The translations under genes and the position numbers were made by a program. Positions 43,031 to 51,594 of a stretch of DNA of 64,000 bases are shown here, in pieces. Every line of letters begins with the position of its first letter. The stretch's first letter is position 1. A model generated the notes under the pieces. The model was given only the letters and a program-made list of their open reading frames with translations, was not told the DNA's origin and made no database searches. This DNA comes from Microlunatus panaciterrae (lineage in GTDB: Bacteria; Actinomycetota; Actinomycetes; Propionibacteriales; Propionibacteriaceae): the NCBI RefSeq assembly GCF_016907535.1, contig NZ_JAFBCF010000001.1, positions 2,356,001 through 2,420,000 on the forward strand, in the 5' to 3' direction.

Positions 43031-44502
43031 TGCCTCGAGGACGAGATGTGACCAAGACCAAGAGCACCAAGGTCAAGCCGAGCCGCGCCAGTGAGGCGGT
43101 CTCGCGTCTGTTCGACATGCCCTACAGCGCTACGGCACCGCGGCTGATCAACCCTGAGCTGGGGCTGCACAACCTGGTCGCCCGCGCCGGTCACAACGCC
43201 GGCTATCTGATCGACGTGACCCTGCTGGACGCGCCCGACCACCGGCTGATCCGCTCCGGGGTGTTGCTCGCGCACCGGGTGGTGGACGGGCGCGGCGAGT
43301 GGTATCTCGGGGCGCCTGAGTGGGCACCGCTGCTCCCGGAGGAGCGGATCGAGCCGATGGGGCATACCGACATCCCGCAGGAGTTCGCCGATCTGATCGC
43401 GCCGTTCAGACGTCGGGCCACGCTCGGCCCGGTGGCGGCGCTCAGCTGCGAGCGACGGGAGTTCGCGCTCCGTGACGACCGCGGCCACACGCTGGCCCTG
43501 CTCCGCGACGACCGGGTGACCGTACGCCGAGGCGGTCTGACCACCGCCCGCTACCGCGAGGTGACCCTGACCCCGATCGGCCCGGGCCTGACCGCCGAAC
43601 AGCAGGCCTGGCTGACTCAGGCGTTGCTCTCCTGCGGCTCAACCGAGGTGGAGGCCTTCCCGCCGCTGCCCATCCGGCTGGGTGCGCCGGCCACCGGGCT
43701 CACGGACTTCCCGGTGCCCAAGCCGTCCGACGCTGACACCCCGTTCGCCCACTTCGTCTCGGCCCTCTTGGCCGCCCGGCTGAGGGAGATCCTGGAGGCC
43801 GATCTCGCGGTCCGGGTCGGGCGGCGGGACGCGGCCGCCGAGCTCGGTAGCCGCGCCTCGCTGTTGGACCGTCAGTTGGCGGGACTGTCGGCCGTGATGG
43901 ACCCGGGTTGGACCGAGGACCTCGACGAGGAGCTCGAGTGGATCGCCGGCCAAGCCGAGACGGAGCACCTGCGGGTGACCGACCGTTTCGACGGCCAGCC
44001 TCCGGGTAGCCTGGCCGACCGGCTGCGCGGCGAGCGCTACCTGACCATGCTGGACCGGTTGGTCAATGCCAGCCGCGCGCCCCGGTTGGGCGACTCGAGC
44101 ACGCTGCCGACGGGTGAGGTGGTGCGTACGCTGGTCGAGAGCCGGCTGAAGCGGCTCCGCAAGCTCGCCGACCGGGTCCGTCCGGAGTCCTCCCAGCAGG
44201 ACTGGGACGCGGTGGAGGTCGCCGCCGCGGACCTCTTCCGCGTCTGCGAGATCGCCGCCCAGATCGGGGATCGGCCGAGCCGGAAGCTGACCGATCGGAT
44301 CAAGGACGCGGTCGAGCTGCTCAGTCAGGCGAACCGGCACGCCCGAGCCGCGCAGGGAGTCGGCGTGCTGGCCGAAGGCACGCCCCCGACGCAGGCCTTC
44401 GAAGCCGGTCGACGGTACGAGCAGGAGCTGGTGCGGGCGGAGCATGCCCGAGCGGCCTTCCTGCAGGAATGGTCCCGGGCGGCCAAGAAGCTGGACCAGT
44501 GA
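43030..44502 (+). CDS. Degenerate CYTH-CHAD-like protein
   Basis: A 490-residue protein I read as a divergent CYTH plus CHAD protein. The N-terminal half has the CYTH strand pattern (YLIDVTLLDAPDHRLIRSGVLLAHRV, GEWYLGAPEW, REFALRDDRGHTLALLRDDRVTVRR, YREVTLTPIG) but lacks the E-x-E-x-K motif of triphosphate-binding members. From about residue 235 the helical half resembles CHAD: LDEELEWIAGQAETEHLRVTDRF, GERYLTMLDRLV, SRLKRLRKLADRV and a final FLQEWSRAAKKL. The paired His/Arg residues that bind polyphosphate are not evident. It begins on the last base of the topA stop codon (TGATG) and overlaps tmk. Family assignment is by pattern only. Confidence 0.65.
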   Translation: MPRGRDVTKTKSTKVKPSRASEAVSRLFDMPYSATAPRLINPELGLHNLVARAGHNAGYLIDVTLLDAPDHRLIRSGVLLAHRVVDGRGEWYLGAPEWAPLLPEERIEPMGHTDIPQEFADLIAPFRRRATLGPVAALSCERREFALRDDRGHTLALLRDDRVTVRRGGLTTARYREVTLTPIGPGLTAEQQAWLTQALLSCGSTEVEAFPPLPIRLGAPATGLTDFPVPKPSDADTPFAHFVSALLAARLREILEADLAVRVGRRDAAAELGSRASLLDRQLAGLSAVMDPGWTEDLDEELEWIAGQAETEHLRVTDRFDGQPPGSLADRLRGERYLTMLDRLVNASRAPRLGDSSTLPTGEVVRTLVESRLKRLRKLADRVRPESSQQDWDAVEVAAADLFRVCEIAAQIGDRPSRKLTDRIKDAVELLSQANRHARAAQGVGVLAEGTPPTQAFEAGRRYEQELVRAEHARAAFLQEWSRAAKKLDQ

Positions 44503-45161
44503 GCGGGTCCGAGCCGGTGCGCCCGGACCAGGGCCTGTTCATCGTGTTCGAGGGCGGTGACGGCGTGGGCAAGTCAACCCAGGCGGACCTGCTCTGCCGC
44601 TGGCTGACCGAGGCGGGAGTCGAGTGCGTACGCACCTTCGAACCCGGCGACTCCCTGGTCGGCACGAAGATCAGGCAGATCGTCCTCGACCCTGCCACCG
44701 GGGACCTCGCCCCCAGGGCCGAGGCGTTGCTCTACGCCGCGGACAAGGCCCACCACCTCTATGAGCTGGTTGAGCCGGCGCTGCGCCGCGGAGCGGTCGT
44801 GGTCTGTGACCGCTACGTCGACTCGATGCTGGCCTACCAGGGCGCCGGCCGGGTGCTCGACATCGCCGAGGTGGAGCGGGTGGCCCGCTGGGCCACCGGC
44901 GACCTGCGGCCGCACCTGACAGTGCTGTTGGATGTGGACCCCAGCGAGGCCGTGCACTCCAAGGTCGACAAGGACCGGCTGGAGGCGGCCGGGGACGTGT
45001 TCCATCAGCGCACCCGCGAGTACTTTCTGCAGCTGGCCGCCCGCGATCCGGAGCACTACCTGGTGCTGCATGCCCGGGACTCGGTGGAGCAGATCGCGGC
45101 CGCCGTCCAGGACCGGGTGCACCAGCTGGTGTCGGCACCCCCCGGCAGACTGGTCTCATGA
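44499..45161 (+). CDS. tmk: Thymidylate kinase
   Basis: A 220-residue dTMP kinase making dTDP from dTMP and ATP. The P-loop is IVFEGGDGVGKSTQADLL, the DRY/base-recognition motif is VVCDRYVDSMLAYQGAGR, and the LID/switch segment EADKDRLEAAGDVFHQRTREYF follows. The start is a GTG at 44499 that overlaps the upstream stop (GTGA). An in-frame extension further upstream is possible but lies inside the CYTH-CHAD-like gene. The 3' end overlaps holB (ATGA), the common tmk-holB arrangement. Confidence 0.95.
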   Translation: MSGSEPVRPDQGLFIVFEGGDGVGKSTQADLLCRWLTEAGVECVRTFEPGDSLVGTKIRQIVLDPATGDLAPRAEALLYAADKAHHLYELVEPALRRGAVVVCDRYVDSMLAYQGAGRVLDIAEVERVARWATGDLRPHLTVLLDVDPSEAVHSKVDKDRLEAAGDVFHQRTREYFLQLAARDPEHYLVLHARDSVEQIAAAVQDRVHQLVSAPPGRLVS

Positions 45162-46321
45162 GTGCTCCGGCCGCCGAACAGCTGACCGGGGTCTGGGCGG
45201 AGCTGATCGGGCAGAACCAGTCGGTGGCGACGCTGCGCCGGGCCGTCAGTGGGGCGCGGCATGCGATGTCGCACGCGTGGCTCATCACGGGGCCACCCGG
45301 GTCGGGTCGCTCCAACGCCGCCCGCGCGTTCGCGGCGGCGCTGCAGTGCCGCGACGGCGGTTGTGGCACCTGCAACGACTGCCGGACCTCGCTCAGCGGC
45401 GCCCATCCCGATGTGACGCTGGTGCGGACCGAGATGCTGTCCATCGGGGTCGACGAGGTGCGCGACCTGGTGCGGCGGGCGGCGATGAGCCCGACCATGG
45501 GCCGGGCCCAGGTCCTGGTGGTCGAGGACGCCGACCGGGTCACCGAGCGGGGCGCTGACGCATTGCTGAAGAGCATCGAGGAACCGGCTGCCCGGACCGT
45601 CTGGATCCTCTGCGCGCCGACCGTTGAGGACGTGGTGGCGACCATCCGGTCCAGGTCCCGGCTGCTGACGCTGCAGACCCCGACCATTCCTGCGGTGGCC
45701 CAGCTGCTGCAGACCAGGGACGGCGTCGACCCGGCCCTGGCTGCGTACGCCGCCCGAGCCTCGCAGGGCCATGTCGGCCGAGCCCGGGTGCTGGCCCGAG
45801 ACGAGGCGGCCCGGAACCGGCGGCACGAGATCCTGCAGATCCCCACCCAGCTGCGCGGGCTCGGAGCCTGCCTGACGGCCGCGGCCAACCTGGTCGAGGC
45901 CTGCGCCGAGGAGGCGACCCGCGCGACCACCGACATCGACGCCCGGGAGCGCAAGGAGCTCGAGGAGGCCCTCGGGTTCGGCACCAAGGGCGCCCGGCCC
46001 CGGCAGGCTCAAGCAGCACTCAAGGAATTGGACGACCAGCAGAAGGCCAGAGCCAAGCGATACCAGCGCGACGCGATCGACCGCGCGCTCACCGAGCTCA
46101 CCGCCTACTACCGCGACGTGCTCAGCATCCAGACCCGGTCCGGCGCTGCCCTGGTCAACCCCGAGCTGGAGGCTCAGATCACTGTGCTGGCACGGAAGTC
46201 GACCCCCGAGTCGACGCTGCGACGGATCGACTCCCTGTTGGCCTGCCGGGTGGCTTTGGAGACCAATGTGAGCCCGCTGCTCGCGGTCGAGGCCATGCTG
46301 ATCGGGCTGGTCGAGGGCTAG
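45158..46321 (+). CDS. holB: DNA polymerase III subunit delta'
   Basis: A 387-residue AAA+ clamp-loader subunit. N-terminal LIGQNQSVATLRRAV precedes an ATP-site region WLITGPPGSGRSNAARAF, in which GRSN replaces the Walker A GKT, so this subunit should not hydrolyse ATP, as expected of delta'. The zinc module is CRDGGCGTCNDCRT. VLVVEDADRVTERGADALLKSIEEPAA is the Walker B/SRC-like region and TVWILCAPTVEDVVATIRSRSR the sensor region. The C-terminal helical collar follows. It closes the topA to holB gene run. Confidence 0.93.
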   Translation: MSAPAAEQLTGVWAELIGQNQSVATLRRAVSGARHAMSHAWLITGPPGSGRSNAARAFAAALQCRDGGCGTCNDCRTSLSGAHPDVTLVRTEMLSIGVDEVRDLVRRAAMSPTMGRAQVLVVEDADRVTERGADALLKSIEEPAARTVWILCAPTVEDVVATIRSRSRLLTLQTPTIPAVAQLLQTRDGVDPALAAYAARASQGHVGRARVLARDEAARNRRHEILQIPTQLRGLGACLTAAANLVEACAEEATRATTDIDARERKELEEALGFGTKGARPRQAQAALKELDDQQKARAKRYQRDAIDRALTELTAYYRDVLSIQTRSGAALVNPELEAQITVLARKSTPESTLRRIDSLLACRVALETNVSPLLAVEAMLIGLVEG

Positions 46322-46368
46322 TCCTGAACCCACGGCCCGGTAAACGGTTCCCGGGCGCGTCGTCGGAC

Positions 46369-46398
46369 TTGCACAGGGTGGTCCGCACGGCTTACGGT
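46369..46398 (+). promoter_or_regulatory. Candidate promoter for the riboswitch-rpf transcript
   Basis: TTGCAC (46369-46374) and TACGGT (46393-46398) are separated by 18 bases, a reasonable housekeeping spacing. They lie about 110 bases before the riboswitch core. Confidence 0.4.
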
Positions 46399-46504
46399 GT
46401 GTCCGGTTTCGTGTCCAATTCGTTATCAATTACACGCGTGTCGTTCACGGGGCCTGCAGGACTCGCTGCGCATCGGATATGCCGGCGAGATCGCGTGTCC
46501 GATA

Positions 46505-46695
46505 CGCCGAACTTCACTGGTCGGACACCTCGTCGGGAGAGCCCCGAGCGCAGTGAAGGTGGGGAAACCACTCTGGTCATGTCCGTGAGGACCTGACCTT
46601 GGGGTGAACGGCCGGAGCGCGATGACCTCGCGTCAAGGCCCAGGGCACCTGACAGCCCGAATCCGACAGCTAACCCCGGAGGCGTTCGTCAGGAA
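46505..46695 (+). ncRNA. c-di-AMP riboswitch (ydaO/yuaA type)
   Basis: The leader before the Rpf-like gene contains the recognisable conserved blocks of the ydaO class in order: gccgaac near 46507, gaaggtggggaaacca near 46554, ttggggtgaacgg near 46599, and cccgaatccgacagctaacccc near 46658, ending just before the ribosome binding site. A cttcactg/cagtgaag hairpin (46512-46519 with 46551-46558) fits one helix. Such elements bind c-di-AMP and in Actinobacteria switch off cell-wall hydrolase and Rpf genes. The boundaries are approximate. Confidence 0.9.
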
Positions 46696-46706
46696 GGGCG
46701 AGGAAC

Positions 46707-47312
46707 TTGAACAACTCCAAGATCATGAAGCGGCTGGTGGGCGTTGCCGCCGCCGTCGCGCTGTCGGTCGGCATGGGCGCCGCCACCGCGGCGCCGGCAA
46801 GTGCGGGTGGCAGCGTGTGGGACCGGGTGGCGGACTGCGAGAGCAGCGGCAACTGGTCGATCAACACCGGGAACGGGTTCTACGGCGGGCTGCAGTTCTC
46901 CCGGAGCACCTGGAAGGCCTTCGGCGGCACGCAGTATGCCTCCACCGCCAACAGGGCATCGAAGGCCGAGCAGATCGCCGTGGCACGGCGGACACTGGCT
47001 GCCCAGGGACCCGGCGCCTGGCCGGTCTGCGGCCGCAAGGCAGGGCTGACCCGAGCCAACGGTGGTGCGAGCACCAACGCCTCGGCGAGTGCGCACAAGA
47101 CCACCGTGACGAAGAAGAAGGCCACGAAGGCCAAGAAGAAGAGTCACAAGGTCCACGGCAAGACGGTGCGGGTCAAGCGCGGCGATACCATCGCCAAGAT
47201 CGCCAAGCGTCACCACGTCCGTGGCGGTTGGAAGGGTCTGTGGAAGCTGAACAAGCGGACCGTGAAGAACCCGAACGCCATCTACATCGGTCAGGTGCTG
47301 CGGGTCCGCTGA
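46707..47312 (+). CDS. Secreted Rpf-like transglycosylase with LysM domain
   Basis: A 201-residue exported protein. A signal peptide (about residues 1-33) ends ATAAPASA. The Rpf/transglycosylase-like domain is SVWDRVADCESSGNWSINTGNGFYGGLQFSRSTWKAFGG, in which the Glu in CESSGNW is catalytic. After AWPVCGRKAGL and a Lys-rich linker, a LysM domain (VRVKRGDTIAKIAKRHHVRGGWKGLWKLN) binds peptidoglycan. The start is a TTG at 46707 with GGAAGGG upstream; an ATG six codons later would also work. Control by the upstream riboswitch links wall cleavage and resuscitation to c-di-AMP. Confidence 0.92.
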   Translation: MNNSKIMKRLVGVAAAVALSVGMGAATAAPASAGGSVWDRVADCESSGNWSINTGNGFYGGLQFSRSTWKAFGGTQYASTANRASKAEQIAVARRTLAAQGPGAWPVCGRKAGLTRANGGASTNASASAHKTTVTKKKATKAKKKSHKVHGKTVRVKRGDTIAKIAKRHHVRGGWKGLWKLNKRTVKNPNAIYIGQVLRVR

Positions 47313-47360
47313 CCCACGTTCTGCCCGGACTTCTCGGGGCGTGCCCCGACCTCCCGGGAC

Positions 47361-47397
47361 GTGCCCCGAGCCTGTCGGACGTGCCCCGAGCCTGTCG
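47361..47397. repeat. gtgccccgagcctgtcg repeats (REP-like family)
   Basis: Two copies of gtgccccgagcctgtcg at 47361-47377 and 47381-47397, with a partial copy just upstream (47341-47350). They share the agcctgtcga core with copies at 51456-51556 and 53418-53434. Confidence 0.75.
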
Positions 47398-47421
47398 AGG
47401 GGCGAGCAGCTGACCAACGCA

Positions 47422-47458
47422 CAGAGGCCCGACGGAAACACCATCCGTCGGGCCTCTG
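47422..47458. terminator. 15-bp stem-loop between convergent genes
   Basis: cagaggcccgacgga (47422-47436) is exactly complementary to 47444-47458 around a 7-base loop. It lies after the Rpf-like gene and before the 3' end of the leftward UDP-glucose dehydrogenase gene, so it can serve both. Confidence 0.88.
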
Positions 47459-47488
47459 CGCTGTTCGCAGCCTGGTCACATTCCGGTC

Positions 47489-48802
47489 TCAGAGAGTCGC
47501 CGCGCGCCCGATCTGGACGATCTTCCAGCCGGCCTGCTGCCAGGTCGGCTGATGCAGCTTGAGTCGCCCATCGATGATGATCCGGGTGCGGACCAGCTCC
47601 GCCAGCCGGGCTGGGTCGAGGTAGCGGAACTCCGGCCACTCGGTCAGGTGCAGCACGATGTCGGCCCCGGTGACCGCCTCCTCGACCGATGCCGCCTGGG
47701 TCAGCCCCGGACGTACCACCACCGCCTGCGGGTCGAAGACGTACACCTCAGCACCCTGGTCGGCAAGCTGGGCGGCGACGGTCAGGGCGGGCGAGTTGCG
47801 GGTGTCGTCCGTGCCCGGCTTGAAGCTGGCACCGAGTACGGCGACCCGTTTGCCGCTGATGTCACCGCCGACCTGGGCGACGGTGAGCTCGGCCACCGCG
47901 GCGCGCTGGCCCTCGTTGATCGCCTCGACGCTGCTGATGAAGTCACTGAGCACGTCGACGCCGAGCTCGTCGGCGCGTACCGCGAGGGCGCGAATGTCCT
48001 TCGGGAAGCAGCCGCCACCGAAGCCCAGGCCGGCATTGAGGAACTCCCGGCCGATCCGGGAGTCGTAGCCGATGGCATCGGCCAGCAGGGTGACATCGCC
48101 GCCGGCGGCCTGGCACATCTGAGCCATCGCATTGATGAAGCTGATCTTGGTCGCAAGGAACGCGTTCGCGGCGACCTTGATCAACTCGGCAGTTGCCAGG
48201 TCGCAGGTGACCAGCGGGGTCTGTTCGCTCAGCGGGATGGCGTACACCTGCTCGAGCAGGGTCCTGGCCGAGCTGGACTGCACGCCGAGCACGATGCGGT
48301 CCGGCCGCAGGGTGTCCTCTACGGCGAAGGCCTCGCGCAGGAACTCCGGATTCCAGGCGATCTCGACACCGTCCCCGGCGGGAGCGAGTCGGCGGGCGCG
48401 CTCCTGCAACTCGGCGGCGGTGCCGACCGGGACGGTCGACTTGCCGAGGATCAGCGCCGGCCGGGTCAGCTGTGGCGCCAGGGTGTCGATGGCGGCATGG
48501 AGCTGGCTCAGGTCGGCGGCGCCGGAGGCGCTCTGCGGGGTGCCGAGGCACAGGATGTGCACGTCGGCCCAGTCGGCGATCTCGGCATAGTCGGTGGTGA
48601 AGCGGAGCCGTCCCGAGCGGGTGTGCAGCTCCAGCAGCGGCTCGAGGTTGTGCTCGTAGATGGGCGAGGTGCCGGCGTTGAGCTTCGCGATCCGCTCCGG
48701 CAGGATGTCGACGCCGATGACCTGGTGGCCGAACTCCGCCATTCCGGCGGCGGTGGTGGCGCCGAGATAGTTCGTCCCGATCACACTGACACGTAACGTC
48801 AC
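47489..48802 (-). CDS. UDP-glucose/GDP-mannose 6-dehydrogenase
   Basis: A 437-residue NAD-dependent sugar-nucleotide dehydrogenase. The N-terminal Rossmann motif is VSVIGTNYLGATTAAGMAEFGHQVIGVDI; Gly-x-Asn replaces the usual Gly-x-Gly in G-x-G-Y-V/L-G. LGKSTVPVGTA, ELIKVAANAFLATKISFINA and the active-site Cys265 in GFGGGCFPKD follow. The C-terminal domain has VLGASFKPGTDDTRNSPA. The product is UDP-glucuronate or similar, for surface polysaccharide. The GTG at 48802 opens the conserved N-terminus; longer frames upstream are not credible. It is divergent from the PSP1 gene and convergent with the Rpf-like gene. Confidence 0.92.
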   Translation of the reverse strand: MTLRVSVIGTNYLGATTAAGMAEFGHQVIGVDILPERIAKLNAGTSPIYEHNLEPLLELHTRSGRLRFTTDYAEIADWADVHILCLGTPQSASGAADLSQLHAAIDTLAPQLTRPALILGKSTVPVGTAAELQERARRLAPAGDGVEIAWNPEFLREAFAVEDTLRPDRIVLGVQSSSARTLLEQVYAIPLSEQTPLVTCDLATAELIKVAANAFLATKISFINAMAQMCQAAGGDVTLLADAIGYDSRIGREFLNAGLGFGGGCFPKDIRALAVRADELGVDVLSDFISSVEAINEGQRAAVAELTVAQVGGDISGKRVAVLGASFKPGTDDTRNSPALTVAAQLADQGAEVYVFDPQAVVVRPGLTQAASVEEAVTGADIVLHLTEWPEFRYLDPARLAELVRTRIIIDGRLKLHQPTWQQAGWKIVQIGRAATL

Positions 48803-48868
48803 CGGACCGAGTTTGTCACAGTCGCCCTCCCGATCACGACACCTGGCGCGCCCGCGTGGCTCCTCGCT

Positions 48869-48874
48869 TACCCT
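48869..48874 (+). promoter_or_regulatory. Candidate -10 box (TACCCT) for leaderless PSP1 gene
   Basis: TACCCT is followed by six bases and the ATG at 48881, with no ribosome binding site between. Confidence 0.5.
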
Positions 48875-48880
48875 TGGTCC

Positions 48881-49768
48881 ATGGCGCAGGTGATGGCCGT
48901 CTCTTTTGAGCGGTACGGCAGGCTCTACTACCTCGACCCCGACTCGCGTTCGTACGCGGTGGGGGATCGGGTGCTGGTGCCGACGGAGTCCGGCTTCGAG
49001 GTGGCCGAGTGCGTTTGGGCTCCCGAGTGGGTCGACGACGCCGAGACGGGCTACCAGGACCTGCCCAAGTGCGGCGGACCGGCCACCCCGGCAGACCTTG
49101 ATCGCGATGCGACCAACCGGCGCCGCCGGGCCGAGGCGAAGCTGGTGGCGAAGAAGTTGATCAAGCGGGCCGAGCTGCCGATGAAGGTGGTCGGGGTCGA
49201 CTATCTGGATCAGGGCAAAGACTTCGACGAGTTGATCGTGATCTACTTCAACGCCCCGCACCGGGTGGACTTCCGGGTGCTGGTGGGCGAGCTGGCGCGG
49301 GCGTTGCGCGCGCGGATCGACCTACGCCAGGTGGGCTCGCGGGACGCGGCGAAGCTGCTCGGGGGGATCGGCAGCTGTGGCCGCGAGCTGTGCTGTGCAA
49401 CCTTCCTGAAGGACTTCGAGCCGGTCAGCCTGCGGATGGCGAAGGTGCAGGACCTGCCGCCCAACCCCATGAAGATCTCCGGCGCCTGTGGGCGGCTGAT
49501 GTGCTGCCTGAAGTACGAGCACCCGCTCTATGTCGAGTTCAACCGGACCGCGCCGTCGATCGGCTCGGCGGTCAGCACCCCCGAGGGAGACGGAGTGGTG
49601 GTGGGTCATCAGGTGCCCGCCGACTCGGTGGTGGTGCGGATAAACGCCACCGGTGCGACCAGCAGCTGCTCGAAGGCAGACGTCTGTGGCTCCCGCAAGG
49701 CCTACGAGGGGAGCAAGCCGCGGCGGCGCCGTACCCAGAGTGGCGAGTCAGGTAGTTCCGAAGGCTGA
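48881..49768 (+). CDS. ricT: PSP1-domain protein, RicT/YaaT-like
   Basis: A 295-residue protein of the PSP1 family: MAQVMAVSFERYGRLYYLDP at the start, GDRVLVPTESGFEVAECVW, and KVVGVDYLDQGKDFDELIVIYFNAPHRVDFRVLVGELARALRARIDLRQVG. It then has IGSCGRELCCATFLKDFEPVSLRMAK and ACGRLMCCLKYE. These Cys motifs ligate a cluster in the B. subtilis RicAFT (Y) complex, which aids RNase Y-dependent RNA maturation. Actinobacteria do not have the full complex, so the role may differ. A Lys/Arg/Ser-rich tail ends it. In many genomes it is near holB/tmk, as here. Confidence 0.9.
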   Translation: MAQVMAVSFERYGRLYYLDPDSRSYAVGDRVLVPTESGFEVAECVWAPEWVDDAETGYQDLPKCGGPATPADLDRDATNRRRRAEAKLVAKKLIKRAELPMKVVGVDYLDQGKDFDELIVIYFNAPHRVDFRVLVGELARALRARIDLRQVGSRDAAKLLGGIGSCGRELCCATFLKDFEPVSLRMAKVQDLPPNPMKISGACGRLMCCLKYEHPLYVEFNRTAPSIGSAVSTPEGDGVVVGHQVPADSVVVRINATGATSSCSKADVCGSRKAYEGSKPRRRRTQSGESGSSEG

Positions 49769-49783
49769 AACGCTCAGCCCGGC

Positions 49784-49789
49784 TAGGCT
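49784..49789 (+). promoter_or_regulatory. Candidate -10 box (TAGGCT) for leaderless lipoprotein hydrolase gene
   Basis: TAGGCT is followed by six bases and the GTG at 49796. Confidence 0.5.
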
Positions 49790-49795
49790 CGTTAC

Positions 49796-51334
49796 GTGCG
49801 ACGACTCACCCTGCTCTGCGGTCTGCTGGCGCTGTTGCTCGTCGCCGGCGGATGTTCGGTGTGGAGCGTGGAGATACCGTGGCAGAAGAGCAAGCCGGAC
49901 GCCACCGCCAGCGGTCGACCGCTCCAACCCGTACCTGACGTCACACCGAAGGGCATGGTGGACCCGCCCGCGGGGCAGGGAATGGCCCGCTACCGCGGCC
50001 AGCAGCTGCACTGGTCCGGCTGTCAGAAGACACTGGAATGCACCACGGCTCTGGTGCCCTTGGACTATGCGCACCTCGACGGGCCGGCGATCACGCTGGC
50101 CCTGTCGCGTCGGGCGAGCACTTCGGGCCACCGGCTCGGCAGCCTGTTCATCAACCCGGGCGGGCCGGGTGGCTCGGGCGTCGAGTACACCGGCTACTTC
50201 AAGCACAAGGGCCTGGAGGACTACGACATCGTCGGGTGGGACCCGCGTGGGGTCGGGCAGTCGACGCCGGTCGAGTGCCTGACCGGCAAGGACCTGGAGA
50301 ACTACACCGAGGTCGATAACTCGCCAGACAACGCCAGCGAGGACAAGGCCTGGATCGACGTCAACCGGGAGTTCGGCGCCTCCTGCCTGCGGCGGTCCGG
50401 CGCCCTGCTCGAGCACGTGTCAACGCCGGAGACCGTGCGCGACCTCGACCTGCTGCGCGGCCTGGTCGGTGATCGGAAGCTGAACTATTTCGGCTCGTCG
50501 TACGGGACGTACATCGGAGCGCTGTACGCGCAGACGTTCCCCAAGAACGTCGGCCGGATGGTGCTCGACGGTGCGGTCAACATCACCGACGATGAGACCG
50601 TCAGCCAGACCGAGGGTTTCGACCGGGCCCTCAACAACTTCGCCAGCTGGTGCGCCAGCCAGGGCTGCCGGCTGGGCGCGACGACGGCGGCGGTGTTGAA
50701 GTCGATCATCGCGCTCTGGGACGACCTGGACCGGAACGCGCTGCCGGTGGGCAGCCGGGAGCTGACCCAGTCTCTTGCGGTGACCGGTGTGGCCCTGGTG
50801 CTGTATGAGAACGAGGACTCCTGGAAATACCTGCGGGAGGGCCTCGAGGATGCCGTCTTCAAGCGCGACGGCTCCTACCTGCTGTACTTCGCCGACCTCT
50901 ACAACCAGCGCGATCGGCGGGGGAACTACGGCCAGTCCAACTACTCGTTCCCGGCCGTGCGTTGCCTCGACACCAAGGACAAGGGCGTCACCGGCGCCCG
51001 GGCCGACGCCGCCAAGGACGCCAAGCGGGCGCCCTCCATCGGACGGTTCTTCGGCCCCGACATGACCTGCCCGATGTGGCCGGTCGCCGCGGTGCCCGAC
51101 CATCCGAAGATCGTTGCGGCCGGGGCAGCACCAATCGTTGTCATCGGCACCACCGGCGATCCCGCCACGCCCTACGAGTTCGCCCAGATGATGGCCAAAC
51201 AGCTCGAGTCCGGGGTGCTGGTGACGTTGAAGGGGGAAGGCCACCTTGCCTACGGCCAGAGCACCTGCATCCAGCAGATCGCCGTCGCCTATCTGGTCAA
51301 GGGGACGGTACCCAGGAACGGCACCACCTGCTGA
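49796..51334 (+). CDS. Lipoprotein alpha/beta hydrolase, tripeptidyl-aminopeptidase-like
   Basis: A 512-residue exported lipoprotein. The signal peptide ends in the lipobox LVAGGC (Cys20). The hydrolase domain has RLGSLFINPGGPGGSGVEY (oxyanion hole), VGWDPRGVGQSTPV, the nucleophile elbow NYFGSSYGTYIGALYA, and the C-terminal TTGDPATPYEFAQ and KGEGHLAYG, supplying the catalytic Asp and His. A TAP-like C-terminal region is present. These extracellular enzymes trim peptides or hydrolyse esters (SlpD/Cae-type). The GTG start lies six bases after TAGGCT. Confidence 0.93.
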   Translation: MRRLTLLCGLLALLLVAGGCSVWSVEIPWQKSKPDATASGRPLQPVPDVTPKGMVDPPAGQGMARYRGQQLHWSGCQKTLECTTALVPLDYAHLDGPAITLALSRRASTSGHRLGSLFINPGGPGGSGVEYTGYFKHKGLEDYDIVGWDPRGVGQSTPVECLTGKDLENYTEVDNSPDNASEDKAWIDVNREFGASCLRRSGALLEHVSTPETVRDLDLLRGLVGDRKLNYFGSSYGTYIGALYAQTFPKNVGRMVLDGAVNITDDETVSQTEGFDRALNNFASWCASQGCRLGATTAAVLKSIIALWDDLDRNALPVGSRELTQSLAVTGVALVLYENEDSWKYLREGLEDAVFKRDGSYLLYFADLYNQRDRRGNYGQSNYSFPAVRCLDTKDKGVTGARADAAKDAKRAPSIGRFFGPDMTCPMWPVAAVPDHPKIVAAGAAPIVVIGTTGDPATPYEFAQMMAKQLESGVLVTLKGEGHLAYGQSTCIQQIAVAYLVKGTVPRNGTTC

Positions 51335-51455
51335 ACGCCCGCCACAGATGCATCGGCGCGTCATCGCTGACTCCCCGCCGCCCCTGAGCGTGGAACTCGA
51401 CCACCCCGCTCTGACGCGCCATTTCGTGTGTCCCCTTGCGGTGTGTTCCCTTGCG

Positions 51456-51556
51456 CCCAGAGCCTGCCGAAGGGCCGCGCGCCCTGAGGTCCGCGCCCTG
51501 AGCCTGTCGAAGGGCCGCACCCTGAGCCCGGCTCCCTGAGCCCGTCGAAGGGCCGC
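51456..51556. repeat. Three tandem REP-like units (gagcctgtcgaagggccgc family)
   Basis: Units at 51456-51478, 51496-51518 and 51534-51556 share the core gagcc-t/c-g-t/c-cgaagggccgc. They lie in the 260-base gap between the lipoprotein gene and the histidine phosphatase gene. Single copies of the same family occur near 47361 and 53418. The rest of the gap has no gene. Confidence 0.85.
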
Positions 51557-51594
51557 GCTCTCACCCAAGCCCAGCCCTGTGGCAGTCTCGGCCC

